DNA of 25,460 nucleotides from Rickettsiales bacterium (GTDB lineage: Bacteria; Pseudomonadota; Alphaproteobacteria; Methylaequorales; Methylaequoraceae). The notes under the pieces were generated by a model, which made no database searches, had not been told where the DNA came from, and saw only the letters and a list, made by a program, of their open reading frames with translations. Each line of letters begins with the position of its first letter. Within the stretch, counting starts at the first letter, position 1. The position numbers and the translations under genes are program-made. Below, one piece after another: positions 1-7,966 of this stretch. The DNA lies in contig PAYV01000039.1 of assembly GCA_002715305.1 (NCBI GenBank), forward strand, positions 1 through 25,460, read 5' to 3'.

Positions 1-1
1 A

Positions 2-646
2 GTATTTATTAATAAAAATAAAATCGAACATGATTTTTATGGATTAGATCTTGGTTGTGGAACTGGTGAATTTGCCTTTAACATTTTAAAAAACTTCAAT
101 TTTGAAAAATTACACATGATAGACCTATCAGACAAAATGATTAATTTAGCACAAAAGAAAATAAAAAAAAAAAATATAGAGTTTGATAATCTTGATTTTG
201 ATACATTTAACAAATTTATAAAATATAATTTGATTATTTCTAATATGTCGATTCATTGGTCAAAAAATTTTAATAAACTGGTTAAAAAAATATTGAATCA
301 AATTTCATGTGACTCAATACTCCTTGTATCTTTTCTAAACTCTTCAAGCTTTGATTTTTTCAAAAGTCTTAATTTTTTTGATAACAAAATCATTAATCCT
401 TTTCCGGATAAAAATAGTTTAGATTTTTTAATAAACAAAGATAAATTTTTTTTCAAAAAAAAAGAAATAGTCTTTAATAAAAAATATAATAATCCTATAA
501 GTTTTTTGGTTGATTTAAAAAAGATTGGAGCAAATGCAAAATTTCATAAGAGAAAAAATAATCTTTTTAAATTAAGAAATATAAAAAGGAGTATTTTAAT
601 AAATTTTAATGTTAGTTGTTACATAGTTAGAAGAATTAGGAGTTGA
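2..646 (+). CDS. bioC: Malonyl-ACP O-methyltransferase BioC (5' end outside window)
   Basis: SAM-dependent methyltransferase that would methylate malonyl-ACP (or malonyl-CoA) so that fatty acid synthase can build the pimeloyl chain of biotin. The open frame runs in from the left edge, so the N-terminus is missing. Codons from base 2 onward encode the SAM-binding motif I, LDLGCGTGE, about 16 residues into the visible part, followed by IDLSDKMI at the end of strand beta 2 and a post-motif SNMSIHW stretch. These features fit class I methyltransferases in general. The BioC assignment rests mainly on the position directly before bioD and bioA. It ends with TGA, and bioD begins one codon later in the same frame. 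A 12-A run at 163-174 encodes a lysine tract. The C-terminal half is lysine/asparagine-rich and poorly conserved by eye. Confidence 0.8.
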   Translation, partial: VFINKNKIEHDFYGLDLGCGTGEFAFNILKNFNFEKLHMIDLSDKMINLAQKKIKKKNIEFDNLDFDTFNKFIKYNLIISNMSIHWSKNFNKLVKKILNQISCDSILLVSFLNSSSFDFFKSLNFFDNKIINPFPDKNSLDFLINKDKFFFKKKEIVFNKKYNNPISFLVDLKKIGANAKFHKRKNNLFKLRNIKRSILINFNVSCYIVRRIRS

Positions 647-649
647 AAT

Positions 650-1285
650 TTGTGTAAAGGTTTTTTTATTTCAGGTACTGACACCAATGTTGGAAAGACA
701 ATTATTTCTGCATTGTTAGTAAAAAAATTAGATGCTATTTATTGGAAACCTATACAATGTGGTGTTAATAAATTTGGTCAAAAGGATAGTGATATAATAG
801 AAAAATTAACGGAAAATAAAATTTTAAAAGAATTTTTCTTTTTTAAACATCCATTAAGTCCGAATATTGCTGCGTTAAAAGCTAATAAAAAAGTTTATTT
901 AAAGGATTTTGAAAAGTTTTTAAATTTTGAGTTTTCAAAAAAAATAATTATTGAAGGGGCTGGTGGTCTAAATGTTCCTATAAATAATAAATCGTTAATA
1001 GTTGATTTGGTAAAATATCTAAAACTACCATTAGTTTTAGTTTCTAGAACTAGTTTGGGAACAATTAATCATACTCTTTTGTCTATTGAGATTTTAAAAA
1101 AAAAAAAGATATCTCTTCATGGATTAATTTTTTGCGGAAAAAATCAACCGGATACCATTGACACAATTTTAAATCATGGAAAATTAATTTATGGAAAAAA
1201 AATTAATTTTTTGGGAAGAGTTCCATATGTAAAAAGGATTGATAAAAAATCTATTAAAGAGTTAGGTAAGAAAATTTTAATTTAA
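650..1285 (+). CDS. bioD: Dethiobiotin synthetase BioD
   Basis: ATP-dependent carboxylase that closes the ureido ring of 7,8-diaminopelargonic acid to give dethiobiotin, the penultimate biotin step; cytoplasmic. Residues 9-17 are the family P-loop GTDTNVGKT; YWKPIQCG near residue 31 is the KPxQ substrate motif; EGAGGLNVP near residue 101 is the second nucleotide-binding signature. The length of 211 residues is close to the usual ~225. The start is TTG at 650: an in-frame TGA (the bioC stop) lies at 644-646, leaving no upstream alternative, and AGGAG at 638-642 is well spaced seven bases before it. bioA follows two bases after the stop, so bioC-bioD-bioA look like one transcription unit. A 12-A run at 1096-1107 is read in frame as lysines. 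Confidence 0.95.
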   Translation: MCKGFFISGTDTNVGKTIISALLVKKLDAIYWKPIQCGVNKFGQKDSDIIEKLTENKILKEFFFFKHPLSPNIAALKANKKVYLKDFEKFLNFEFSKKIIIEGAGGLNVPINNKSLIVDLVKYLKLPLVLVSRTSLGTINHTLLSIEILKKKKISLHGLIFCGKNQPDTIDTILNHGKLIYGKKINFLGRVPYVKRIDKKSIKELGKKILI

Positions 1286-1287
1286 AA

Positions 1288-2586
1288 ATGAAGAAAAAGA
1301 TTTTAGAATTAGATAAGAAATATCTTTGGCATCCATTTACTCCAATCAAAACAAATGCCCCAATACCTATTGCTTCGGCTAAAAATGAATTCTTATATGA
1401 TGTGGATGGAAAAAGATATGTTGATTTAATATCATCATGGTGGGTAAACATTCATGGTCATTGTAATGAATATATTTACAAAAGAATTATTGATCAATCG
1501 AAGAAATTAGAACAAGTTTTATTTGCTGGTTTTACTCATGAACCAGCAGTTAAATTAGCAGAAGCGTTAAATAAAATTCTTCCCAAAAAAATTTCTAAGG
1601 TTTTTTACTCGGATAATGGTTCAACATCAGTAGAAATTGCATTAAAAATAGCAATTCAATATTGGTATAATCGAGGAAAAAAGAAAAATAAATTTATATC
1701 ATTTGATGGTGGTTATCATGGAGATACTTTTGGCGCAATGTCAGTTGGATCTAGTACAGGATTTTATAAACCTTTTGAAGATCTTCTACCAAAAAGTTTT
1801 TCTATTCCATTTCCAGAATCATGGAATGGCAATAATGAAATAGAAAAAAATGAAAATCTAGCTTTAGATGAAATCGATAAAATTTTAAATAATCATGAAA
1901 AGGAAATTGCTGCAGTAATTTTGGAGCCCTTGATTCAAGGTGCAGGAGGAATGAAGATTTGTAGAAAAGAATTTCTGGAAAAAGCTGTAAAAAAATTTAA
2001 ATCTGCAGGAGTAATTGTTATTTTTGATGAAGTTATGACTGCTTTTGGTAGAACTGGAAAAATGTTTGCATTAGATTATTTGGAAAAAATAGAACCTGAT
2101 ATAGTTTGCTTAGCAAAATCACTTACGGGTGGTTATATACCCTTAGCTGCAACTGTTTTTAATGAAAGGATTTTTCAAGAATTTGCAAGCTCAGAAATTA
2201 ATAAGACATTTCTTCATGGACATTCTTTTACTGCAAATCCAATTGGTTGTGAAGCGGCTCTTGCTTCTTTAGACCTTTTTAGAATAAATAAAACATTTGA
2301 GAAAATAGATGCATTAAATAAGGTACACATTGCTTGTTTAGATGAAATCTCTTTAAAACTTGATGTTTCAAAAATTAGGTGTCTTGGATCTATAGCGGCC
2401 TTTGATTTAAATAATTTTGAAAAAAATTATGGTTCAGAAAAAAGCAATAGATTAAAAAATAAATTTATTGACAATGGTTTACTTTTAAGACCACTCGGAA
2501 ATACAATTTATATCATGCCACCATATTGTATCAGTCCAGATAGACTTAAAGATTGTTATAAAAAAATTATACAAATTCTTAATTAA
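1288..2586 (+). CDS. bioA: Adenosylmethionine-8-amino-7-oxononanoate aminotransferase BioA
   Basis: PLP-dependent class III aminotransferase that uses SAM as amino donor to convert KAPA into 7,8-diaminopelargonic acid, the substrate of BioD next door. Diagnostic stretches: WHPFTPI at residues 14-20, SSWWVNIHGH near 49, SDNGSTSVEIALKIA near 108, the tyrosine of GGYHGD near 143, FDEVMTAFGRTG near 246 (Asp247 pairs with the PLP ring nitrogen) and AKSLTGGY with the Schiff-base Lys277. HGHSFTANP near the end is also typical. The length of 432 residues is normal. ATG begins two bases after the bioD stop. bioB and bioF are not in the window; they could lie upstream, beyond the left edge. Confidence 0.97.
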   Translation: MKKKILELDKKYLWHPFTPIKTNAPIPIASAKNEFLYDVDGKRYVDLISSWWVNIHGHCNEYIYKRIIDQSKKLEQVLFAGFTHEPAVKLAEALNKILPKKISKVFYSDNGSTSVEIALKIAIQYWYNRGKKKNKFISFDGGYHGDTFGAMSVGSSTGFYKPFEDLLPKSFSIPFPESWNGNNEIEKNENLALDEIDKILNNHEKEIAAVILEPLIQGAGGMKICRKEFLEKAVKKFKSAGVIVIFDEVMTAFGRTGKMFALDYLEKIEPDIVCLAKSLTGGYIPLAATVFNERIFQEFASSEINKTFLHGHSFTANPIGCEAALASLDLFRINKTFEKIDALNKVHIACLDEISLKLDVSKIRCLGSIAAFDLNNFEKNYGSEKSNRLKNKFIDNGLLLRPLGNTIYIMPPYCISPDRLKDCYKKIIQILN

Positions 2587-2593
2587 TTTTTTT
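2560..2593 (+). terminator. Possible AT-only hairpin with T-tract after bioA
   Basis: Seven A followed by TTA (2560-2569) is perfectly complementary to TAA plus seven T (2584-2593), leaving a 14-base loop and continuing into a T-tract to 2596. It overlaps the bioA stop codon. The stem has no G:C pair, so it is a weak candidate for an intrinsic terminator; in DNA this AT-rich such a match can arise by chance. It sits at the boundary between the biotin genes and agcS, which is where a terminator would be expected. Confidence 0.25.
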
Positions 2594-2624
2594 TTTATAT
2601 AAAATATGCTAATTTTTTAATGGT

Positions 2625-4049
2625 ATGAATGTTTCTTTGGACCAAAAAATTGATAATTTTATTAAACCATTCTCAGACGCAATAACAAACTTTGTGTTTG
2701 GAAGTTTTAATTTTCTTGGTTCGAGTATTCCATTTATAGTTTTATGGTTGGTATTTGCTAGCTTTTTTTTTACTTTTTATTTTAGATTCCTAAATGTGAG
2801 GTATTTTAGAAGAGCATTTAGTGTAGCTTTTGGAAAGTATGATAACCCCAATAGTATTGGTGAGATAACACATTTCCAAGCTTTTACAGCAGCAATGTCA
2901 GGAACTATTGGATTGGGTAATATTGCTGGTGTAGCAGTAGCTATTTCATTGGGTGGTCCTGGAGCAATGGTATGGATGATTGTTACAGCTTTTTTTGGAA
3001 TGTCACTGAAATTTATTGAAGTTAGCTTGGGTCATAAATATAGAGTTATTCATTCTGATGGAACTGTATCTGGTGGAGCTATCAGATATTTATCTTCAGG
3101 TTTAGAAGAACATGGTTTACCTAAACTAGGCAAGATTCTTGCCTTAATATTTGCAATTTGTTGTATTGGTGGATCATTTGGTGGAGGAAATATGTTTCAA
3201 GCCAACCAAGCATTCCAACAAATAGTTGAAGCATCTGGTGGTATTGAAAGTCCGTTATATCAAAAGGGATGGTTAGGGGGATTAATTTTTGCTTTTGTTG
3301 TTGGTTTAATAATACTAGGAGGAATAAAATCAATTGGAAAAGTGACTGAGAAACTTGTTCCAATGATGGCAATAATTTATATCTTATCGTGCATAATAAT
3401 AATTTTTTCTAATTATCATTTAATTCCAGAAACATTTTATAAAATTTTTTCAAGTGCATTTAGTCTTGAAGCTACAACAGGTGGAATTCTTGGCTCAATC
3501 ATAGCTGGAGTAAAGAGGGCGGTCTTTTCAAATGAATCTGGAATTGGTTCTGCCCCTATAGCTTATGCTCCTGCAAAAAGTGATAATCATCTTAATACAG
3601 GATTTTTATCTCTTTTATCACCATTTGTTGATACCATTATTGTTTGTTCAATGACAGCATTTGTGATAACAATTACAGGGGTTTATGAAAATTACGGAGG
3701 TCAAATTCAAGGCGTAGAGTTAACCTCTAGGGCTTTTGAATCTGTTTTCTCATGGTTCCCAAAAGTATTGGCTGTTGCAATAAGTTTGTTCGCTATTTCT
3801 ACACTTATTACATGGTCATACTATGGATTAAGATGCTGGACATATATTTTTGGACAAAGTGATTTAAGCAGGTATTCTTTTAAGATTATATTCTTAAGTT
3901 TTACAGTTATTGGTACATCAATGAATTTAGGAAGTGTTATAAATTTTTCAGATTCTATGATTTTTGCTATGTCCATACCTAACATTATAGGACTTTATTT
4001 TTTAGCTCCGACTATTTTTAAAGATCTAAAAAAACTTGAAAAAAAATGA
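2625..4049 (+). CDS. Sodium:alanine/glycine symporter, AgcS (DAACS/AGCS) family
   Basis: Inner-membrane secondary transporter of the alanine or glycine:cation symporter family, expected to import alanine and/or glycine with Na+. The sequence shows roughly ten to eleven hydrophobic segments, the family motif GTIGLGNIAGVA near residue 92, GGSFGGGNMFQANQAF near 185 in the substrate/ion site region, and SNESGIGSAPIAYA near 308. The length of 474 residues is normal. The gene overlaps rpiB by four bases (ATGA), and glyA lies 20 bases beyond rpiB. This suggests co-transcription with serine hydroxymethyltransferase and a link to glycine use. Substrate preference between glycine and alanine cannot be read from sequence alone. 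An ATG at 2620 is out of frame and was not used. Confidence 0.93.
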   Translation: MNVSLDQKIDNFIKPFSDAITNFVFGSFNFLGSSIPFIVLWLVFASFFFTFYFRFLNVRYFRRAFSVAFGKYDNPNSIGEITHFQAFTAAMSGTIGLGNIAGVAVAISLGGPGAMVWMIVTAFFGMSLKFIEVSLGHKYRVIHSDGTVSGGAIRYLSSGLEEHGLPKLGKILALIFAICCIGGSFGGGNMFQANQAFQQIVEASGGIESPLYQKGWLGGLIFAFVVGLIILGGIKSIGKVTEKLVPMMAIIYILSCIIIIFSNYHLIPETFYKIFSSAFSLEATTGGILGSIIAGVKRAVFSNESGIGSAPIAYAPAKSDNHLNTGFLSLLSPFVDTIIVCSMTAFVITITGVYENYGGQIQGVELTSRAFESVFSWFPKVLAVAISLFAISTLITWSYYGLRCWTYIFGQSDLSRYSFKIIFLSFTVIGTSMNLGSVINFSDSMIFAMSIPNIIGLYFLAPTIFKDLKKLEKK

Positions 4050-4483
4050 AAAAAAAAATTTATATAGCTAGTGATCATGCAGGTTTCGAATTAAAAGAAA
4101 GAATTATCTTAACTTTTAAGGAGTTAAATTTTGATAATCTAGGAACAAATAGTTTGGATTCGGTTGATTATCCAGACTTTGCTCATGGACTTAGTAAAAA
4201 AATTACAGAAGAAGATACTTGTTTTGGTGTTTTGATTTGTGGAAGTGGTATTGGGATGTCAATGGTTGCAAATAGGCATAAAGGTGTAAGGGCAGCCCTA
4301 TGTTTCAATTCTCAAATGGCTCAATTAGCAAGAGAGCATAATAACGCAAATGTATTAGTTTTAGGTTCAAGGTTGATTTCTTTTGAAGAAGCTATTAAAT
4401 CATTAGAGGTGTTTTTAGCTACTAAATTTGAAGGTGGAAGGCATCAAGGTAGACTAGACAAATTTTATAATGTAAAACTGTAA
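4046..4483 (+). CDS. rpiB: Ribose-5-phosphate isomerase B
   Basis: Interconverts ribose 5-phosphate and ribulose 5-phosphate in the non-oxidative pentose phosphate pathway. This supplies the ribulose 5-phosphate used by the RibB enzyme encoded about 4 kb downstream. Visible motifs: SDHAGFELK at residues 9-17, VDYPDFA near 40, and GVLICGSGIGMS with catalytic Cys65 (Cys66 in the E. coli enzyme), followed by NRHKGVRAAL and AREHNNANVL with the conserved His98. The length of 145 residues is typical. It begins inside the last codons of agcS (ATGA overlap) and precedes glyA. The rpiB-glyA-nrdR order is common in alphaproteobacteria. Confidence 0.97.
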   Translation: MKKKIYIASDHAGFELKERIILTFKELNFDNLGTNSLDSVDYPDFAHGLSKKITEEDTCFGVLICGSGIGMSMVANRHKGVRAALCFNSQMAQLAREHNNANVLVLGSRLISFEEAIKSLEVFLATKFEGGRHQGRLDKFYNVKL

Positions 4484-4498
4484 TATATTAATTAGGAG
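4466..4498 (+). promoter_or_regulatory. Possible internal -10 and strong Shine-Dalgarno for glyA
   Basis: TATAAT at 4466-4471, inside the end of rpiB, matches the sigma-70 -10 consensus, but no recognisable -35 lies 17 bases upstream. AGGAG at 4494-4498 sits five bases before the glyA ATG and is one of the clearest ribosome binding sites in a window where most genes lack one. Together they suggest that glyA is translated strongly and may have its own start of transcription in addition to readthrough from agcS-rpiB. Confidence 0.35.
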
Positions 4499-4503
4499 AA
4501 GAT

Positions 4504-5787
4504 ATGACACAACAGGTTTTTTTTCAAAGTAGTTTGACTCAGACTGACCCAGCAATTTTAGATGCTATCAAAAATGAGTATCATAGACAAAATGACCAAA
4601 TCGAACTTATAGCATCAGAAAATATTGTTTCTAAAGCTGTGCTCGAAGCACAAGGGACTATTCTTACAAATAAATATGCAGAAGGATATTCGGGCAAGAG
4701 ATATTATGGCGGTTGTGAGCATGTTGACGTAGTAGAAGATTTATGTATTGAAAGAGTAAAAAAGTTATTTAACGCAGATTTTGCAAATGTCCAAGTTCAT
4801 TCTGGGTCTCAAGCAAATCAAGCAGTTTTTTTAGCATTATTAAAGCCAGGTGACACTATCATGGGTATGTCCTTAGCTGCAGGTGGACACCTTACACACG
4901 GGGCTCCACCGAATGAATCAGGTAAATGGTTTAATGCCGTTCAATATGGTGTAAAAAAAGATGACGCATTGATTGATTTTGATGAAGTCGAAAAATTGGC
5001 AATAGAAAATAAGCCGAAACTTATTATTGCTGGTGGATCATCTTATCCTCGTATTATTGATTTCAAAAAATTCAAAGACATTGCTGATAAAGTAGGTGCT
5101 TTGTTGTTGGTTGATATGGCACATTTTGCTGGACTAGTTGCTACAGGTTTATATCCAAACCCCCTTCAATATGCTGATGTAGTAACAACTACAACACATA
5201 AAACACTCAGAGGTCCAAGAGGCGGTTTGGTATTGACAAACAATCAGGATTTTGCAAAAAAAATAAATTCTGCTGTATTTCCTGGCTTACAAGGAGGACC
5301 ATTAATGCATGTGATATGTGCTAAAGCTGTGGCTTTCGGTGAAGCCTTAAAACCAGAATTTAAAGGTTATATTAAATCGGTTATTGAAAATGCTAAAGTA
5401 TTAGGGGATGTAATGATTGAACGTGGTTTAGAAGTTGTCTCTGGAGGAACAGACACACATTTGATTTTGGTAGACTTAAGACCAAAAAAACTTACTGGCA
5501 AAGATGCTGAAAGATCATTGGAAAATGCAGGTATAACATGTAATAAAAATGGAGTCCCTTTTGATCCTGAGAGTCCTTTTATTACCTCCGGAATTAGATT
5601 AGGTTCTCCAGCAGGAACAAGTAGAGGATTTGGAGTTGAAGAATTTAAATTAATCGGTCAACTTATAGGTGACGTACTTGATGGTTTATCTGATAACAAA
5701 GAAGATAATTCTAAAGTTGAAAATGAAGTTAGAACTAAAGTAAAAAATCTATGTGAAAGGTTTCCTATTTATAGTTCTGTAATTTAA
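4504..5787 (+). CDS. glyA: Serine hydroxymethyltransferase
   Basis: PLP enzyme that interconverts serine plus tetrahydrofolate with glycine plus 5,10-methylene-THF, the main one-carbon entry point. Motifs: LIASENIVS near residue 35, NKYAEGYSGKRYYGG near 56, VHSGSQANQA near 98, LVDMAHFAGLVA near 202 with the Asp204/His207 that contact PLP, and TTTTHKTLRGPRGG with Schiff-base Lys233. The length of 427 residues is standard and conservation is high. A clear AGGAG precedes the ATG. It is placed between rpiB and nrdR as in many alphaproteobacteria. The upstream glycine/alanine symporter gene makes imported glycine a plausible substrate. Confidence 0.99.
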   Translation: MTQQVFFQSSLTQTDPAILDAIKNEYHRQNDQIELIASENIVSKAVLEAQGTILTNKYAEGYSGKRYYGGCEHVDVVEDLCIERVKKLFNADFANVQVHSGSQANQAVFLALLKPGDTIMGMSLAAGGHLTHGAPPNESGKWFNAVQYGVKKDDALIDFDEVEKLAIENKPKLIIAGGSSYPRIIDFKKFKDIADKVGALLLVDMAHFAGLVATGLYPNPLQYADVVTTTTHKTLRGPRGGLVLTNNQDFAKKINSAVFPGLQGGPLMHVICAKAVAFGEALKPEFKGYIKSVIENAKVLGDVMIERGLEVVSGGTDTHLILVDLRPKKLTGKDAERSLENAGITCNKNGVPFDPESPFITSGIRLGSPAGTSRGFGVEEFKLIGQLIGDVLDGLSDNKEDNSKVENEVRTKVKNLCERFPIYSSVI

Positions 5788-5800
5788 TATAAGGTTAAAT

Positions 5801-6262
5801 ATGCGCTGCCCCTTTTGTGGACACGATGAAACTCAAGTAAAGGATTCAAGGCCTTCAGATGACAACAGTTCAATCAGAAGAAGGCGTCAATGTCCGGCTT
5901 GTGCAGCAAGATTTACGACTTTTGAGAGAGTTCAACTTCGTGAACTCATGGTGATAAAGAAGGATGAATCTAGGACTATTTTTGATAGGGAAAAACTTGT
6001 ACGTTCTATTAATATCTCTTGCAGAAAAAGGCCTGTTAAAACTGACCAAATAGAACTTGTCGCTAATAGTATTCAGAGAAGACTTGAAAGTTCTGGTGAA
6101 ACAGAGATCCCATCGAATTTGATTGGAGAGTTAGTAATGGATGCATTAAAAGAATTAGACAGAGTTGCCTACTTGAGGTTTGCTTCTGTTTATAAAGATT
6201 TTCAAGAAACTGATGATTTTAGAAAATTTATTGATAAAAATCTGAATTTAAAAAATGAATGA
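5801..6262 (+). CDS. nrdR: Transcriptional repressor NrdR
   Basis: Zinc-ribbon/ATP-cone repressor that senses (d)ATP and represses ribonucleotide reductase genes by binding NrdR boxes. The N-terminal zinc ribbon has Cys3, Cys6, Cys31 and Cys34 (MRCPFCG and CPACAARF), with the basic RRRRQ stretch between; the ATP-cone covers roughly residues 48-138. The length of 153 residues is typical. No nrd gene lies in the window, so its targets are elsewhere. It starts 13 bases after glyA with a weak AAGG element and is followed by ribD after a TGA and three bases, so it heads the riboflavin operon as in related genomes. Confidence 0.98.
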   Translation: MRCPFCGHDETQVKDSRPSDDNSSIRRRRQCPACAARFTTFERVQLRELMVIKKDESRTIFDREKLVRSINISCRKRPVKTDQIELVANSIQRRLESSGETEIPSNLIGELVMDALKELDRVAYLRFASVYKDFQETDDFRKFIDKNLNLKNE

Positions 6263-6265
6263 TAA

Positions 6266-7384
6266 GTGTTTTTTGATAAGCAATATATCGATTCATCTCT
6301 TTTTATTTTAAGGCAATTTTTAGGAAAAACTTTTCCAAATCCTCCAGTGGTCGCACTATTAGTTGAGTATGACAAGAATTTTAGGAACCATAAGATTGTT
6401 AGTTATGGAATAACAGGAGAATCTGGAAGACCTCATGCAGAAGCAGAAGCAATCAAAAATTTTCAATTTAACTCTAAAAAAATATATACATTGTATTCCA
6501 CTTTAGAACCATGTTCTCATAAGGGAAGAGGTGATTCTTGCGTAAATGAAATATTACAATCAAAAATCGATAGAGTTGTTTTTTGTTTACTTGATCCAGA
6601 CATTAGAATTAGAGGTAACGGAGCAAAACTCTTAAAACAAAATGGTATAGAGGTTTCGTATGGTCTTATGGAAAAAGAAGCCTATAAAATTTATGAAGGT
6701 TATTTTTTTAATAGAATTCTAGGACGACCATTAGTTACACTTAAATTTGCAACATCATTAGATGGAAAAATCTCCAGAAAAAAAAATAAATTTAGTCAAA
6801 TTACAAATAAAAAAAGTCAAAAGTATCTTCATATAATGAGATCGATGTATGACGCAATCTTGGTTGGATCAAATACTGTAAAAACAGATGATTGTATTTT
6901 AACTTCTCGGATAGATGGTTTAAATCAATTTTCACCTATAAGAATTATATTAAATAGAAAATTTGACTTATCAGAAAAACAAAAAATTTTTAAAGGAACA
7001 AAGAAATATAGAACAATTATTTTTACAGAAAAAATAAATTTAAAAAAAAAAAAATTCCATAATAATATTGAAATAATTGCAGTTGATAAGAAACAGTTTA
7101 GTTTAAAATTTATATTGGAGAAATTATCTAAAATCGGAGTGTGTAATCTTTTAGTAGAAGGTGGTTCGAAAATTTTCAATTTATTTTTACATTCAAAATA
7201 TTGTGATAAAATTAAAATTTTTAGAGGAAATTTTTTTATTGGCCAGCATGGACTGGATGCTTTGTCTTCAAATAATGTTTTAGAAGATAAAAACTTTAAA
7301 TTTAATCTAATTACGTTAAATAAATTTGAACATGATCATTTAGAAATCTTTGAAAAAAAGAGAAATTGTTTAATATTAAAATAA
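6266..7384 (+). CDS. ribD: Bifunctional riboflavin biosynthesis deaminase/reductase RibD
   Basis: Deaminates the pyrimidine made from GTP and then reduces its ribosyl side chain, steps two and three of riboflavin synthesis. The N-terminal cytidine-deaminase-like domain (about 1-145) shows the zinc motif HAEAEA near residue 52 and PCSHKGRGDSC near 79. The C-terminal RibD reductase domain (about 150-372) begins at GRPLVTLKFATSLDGKI and contains VGSNTVKTDD and LLVEGGSKI. The usual NPxVGxV segment is altered to NPPVVALL. The start is GTG at 6266: an in-frame TAA at 6263-6265 excludes anything earlier, and no good ribosome site is seen, so translation is probably coupled to nrdR. A 13-A run at 7042-7054 stays in frame. 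ribE begins six bases after the stop. Confidence 0.95.
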   Translation: MFFDKQYIDSSLFILRQFLGKTFPNPPVVALLVEYDKNFRNHKIVSYGITGESGRPHAEAEAIKNFQFNSKKIYTLYSTLEPCSHKGRGDSCVNEILQSKIDRVVFCLLDPDIRIRGNGAKLLKQNGIEVSYGLMEKEAYKIYEGYFFNRILGRPLVTLKFATSLDGKISRKKNKFSQITNKKSQKYLHIMRSMYDAILVGSNTVKTDDCILTSRIDGLNQFSPIRIILNRKFDLSEKQKIFKGTKKYRTIIFTEKINLKKKKFHNNIEIIAVDKKQFSLKFILEKLSKIGVCNLLVEGGSKIFNLFLHSKYCDKIKIFRGNFFIGQHGLDALSSNNVLEDKNFKFNLITLNKFEHDHLEIFEKKRNCLILK

Positions 7385-7390
7385 AATAAA

Positions 7391-7966
7391 ATGTTTTCAG
7401 GTATAGTTACAAATTTGGGTAAGATTACTTTTTTTGATAAGTCAAAAAAAGTTATTGGAATCAATTCGAACTTAAAAAATGTAAAACTTGGAGATTCAAT
7501 TAGTTGTAATGGAATTTGCTTAACTATAAGCAAAAAGGAAAATAAAACATTGTTTTTTAATTTGTCTAAGGAAACAATCTCTAAGACAAATTTATCTAAA
7601 AGTAGAATTAATGATATAATAAATCTAGAAAAATCTCTTAAAAGTGGTGATGAAATTTCTGGACATTTGGTTTTTGGTCATGTTGATGGAATATCAAAAG
7701 TGATTAAGATTAATAATTTAAAAGACTCTCGTGAAATAGTTTTTAAAACTTCTAGTAAAATATCTAAATTTTTAATAGAAAAGTGTTCTATTTGTCTTAA
7801 TGGAGTGTCTTTAACAGTGAATTATGTAGAAAAAAATAACTTCAAGATTAGTATAATTCCATATACTTGGAATAATACTACATTTAAGAATTTAAAAATT
7901 GGAAGCATTCTCAATACAGAAGTTGATATGCTAGCAAGATATGTATTTAAGGCTTTAAATAAATGA
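7391..7966 (+). CDS. ribE: Riboflavin synthase (alpha subunit)
   Basis: Dismutates two molecules of 6,7-dimethyl-8-ribityllumazine to riboflavin, the last step of the pathway. The protein has the two tandem lumazine-binding domains of the family: the first opens with MFSGIVTNLGKI and includes SISCNGICLT near residue 37; the second contains SGHLVFGHVDG near 94 and a matching SICLNGVSLTV near 135. The length of 191 residues is near the usual 195-210. The stop overlaps the ribBA start by four bases (ATGA). Some genome annotations call this gene ribC. Confidence 0.97.
   Translation: MFSGIVTNLGKITFFDKSKKVIGINSNLKNVKLGDSISCNGICLTISKKENKTLFFNLSKETISKTNLSKSRINDIINLEKSLKSGDEISGHLVFGHVDGISKVIKINNLKDSREIVFKTSSKISKFLIEKCSICLNGVSLTVNYVEKNNFKISIIPYTWNNTTFKNLKIGSILNTEVDMLARYVFKALNK

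Noticed and set aside
1254..1451. Minus-strand open frames inside bioA, ribD, ribBA, plsX, fabH, hom and others
   Set aside because: They lie wholly within well-supported genes on the other strand, have low-complexity or nonsensical translations and no family motifs.
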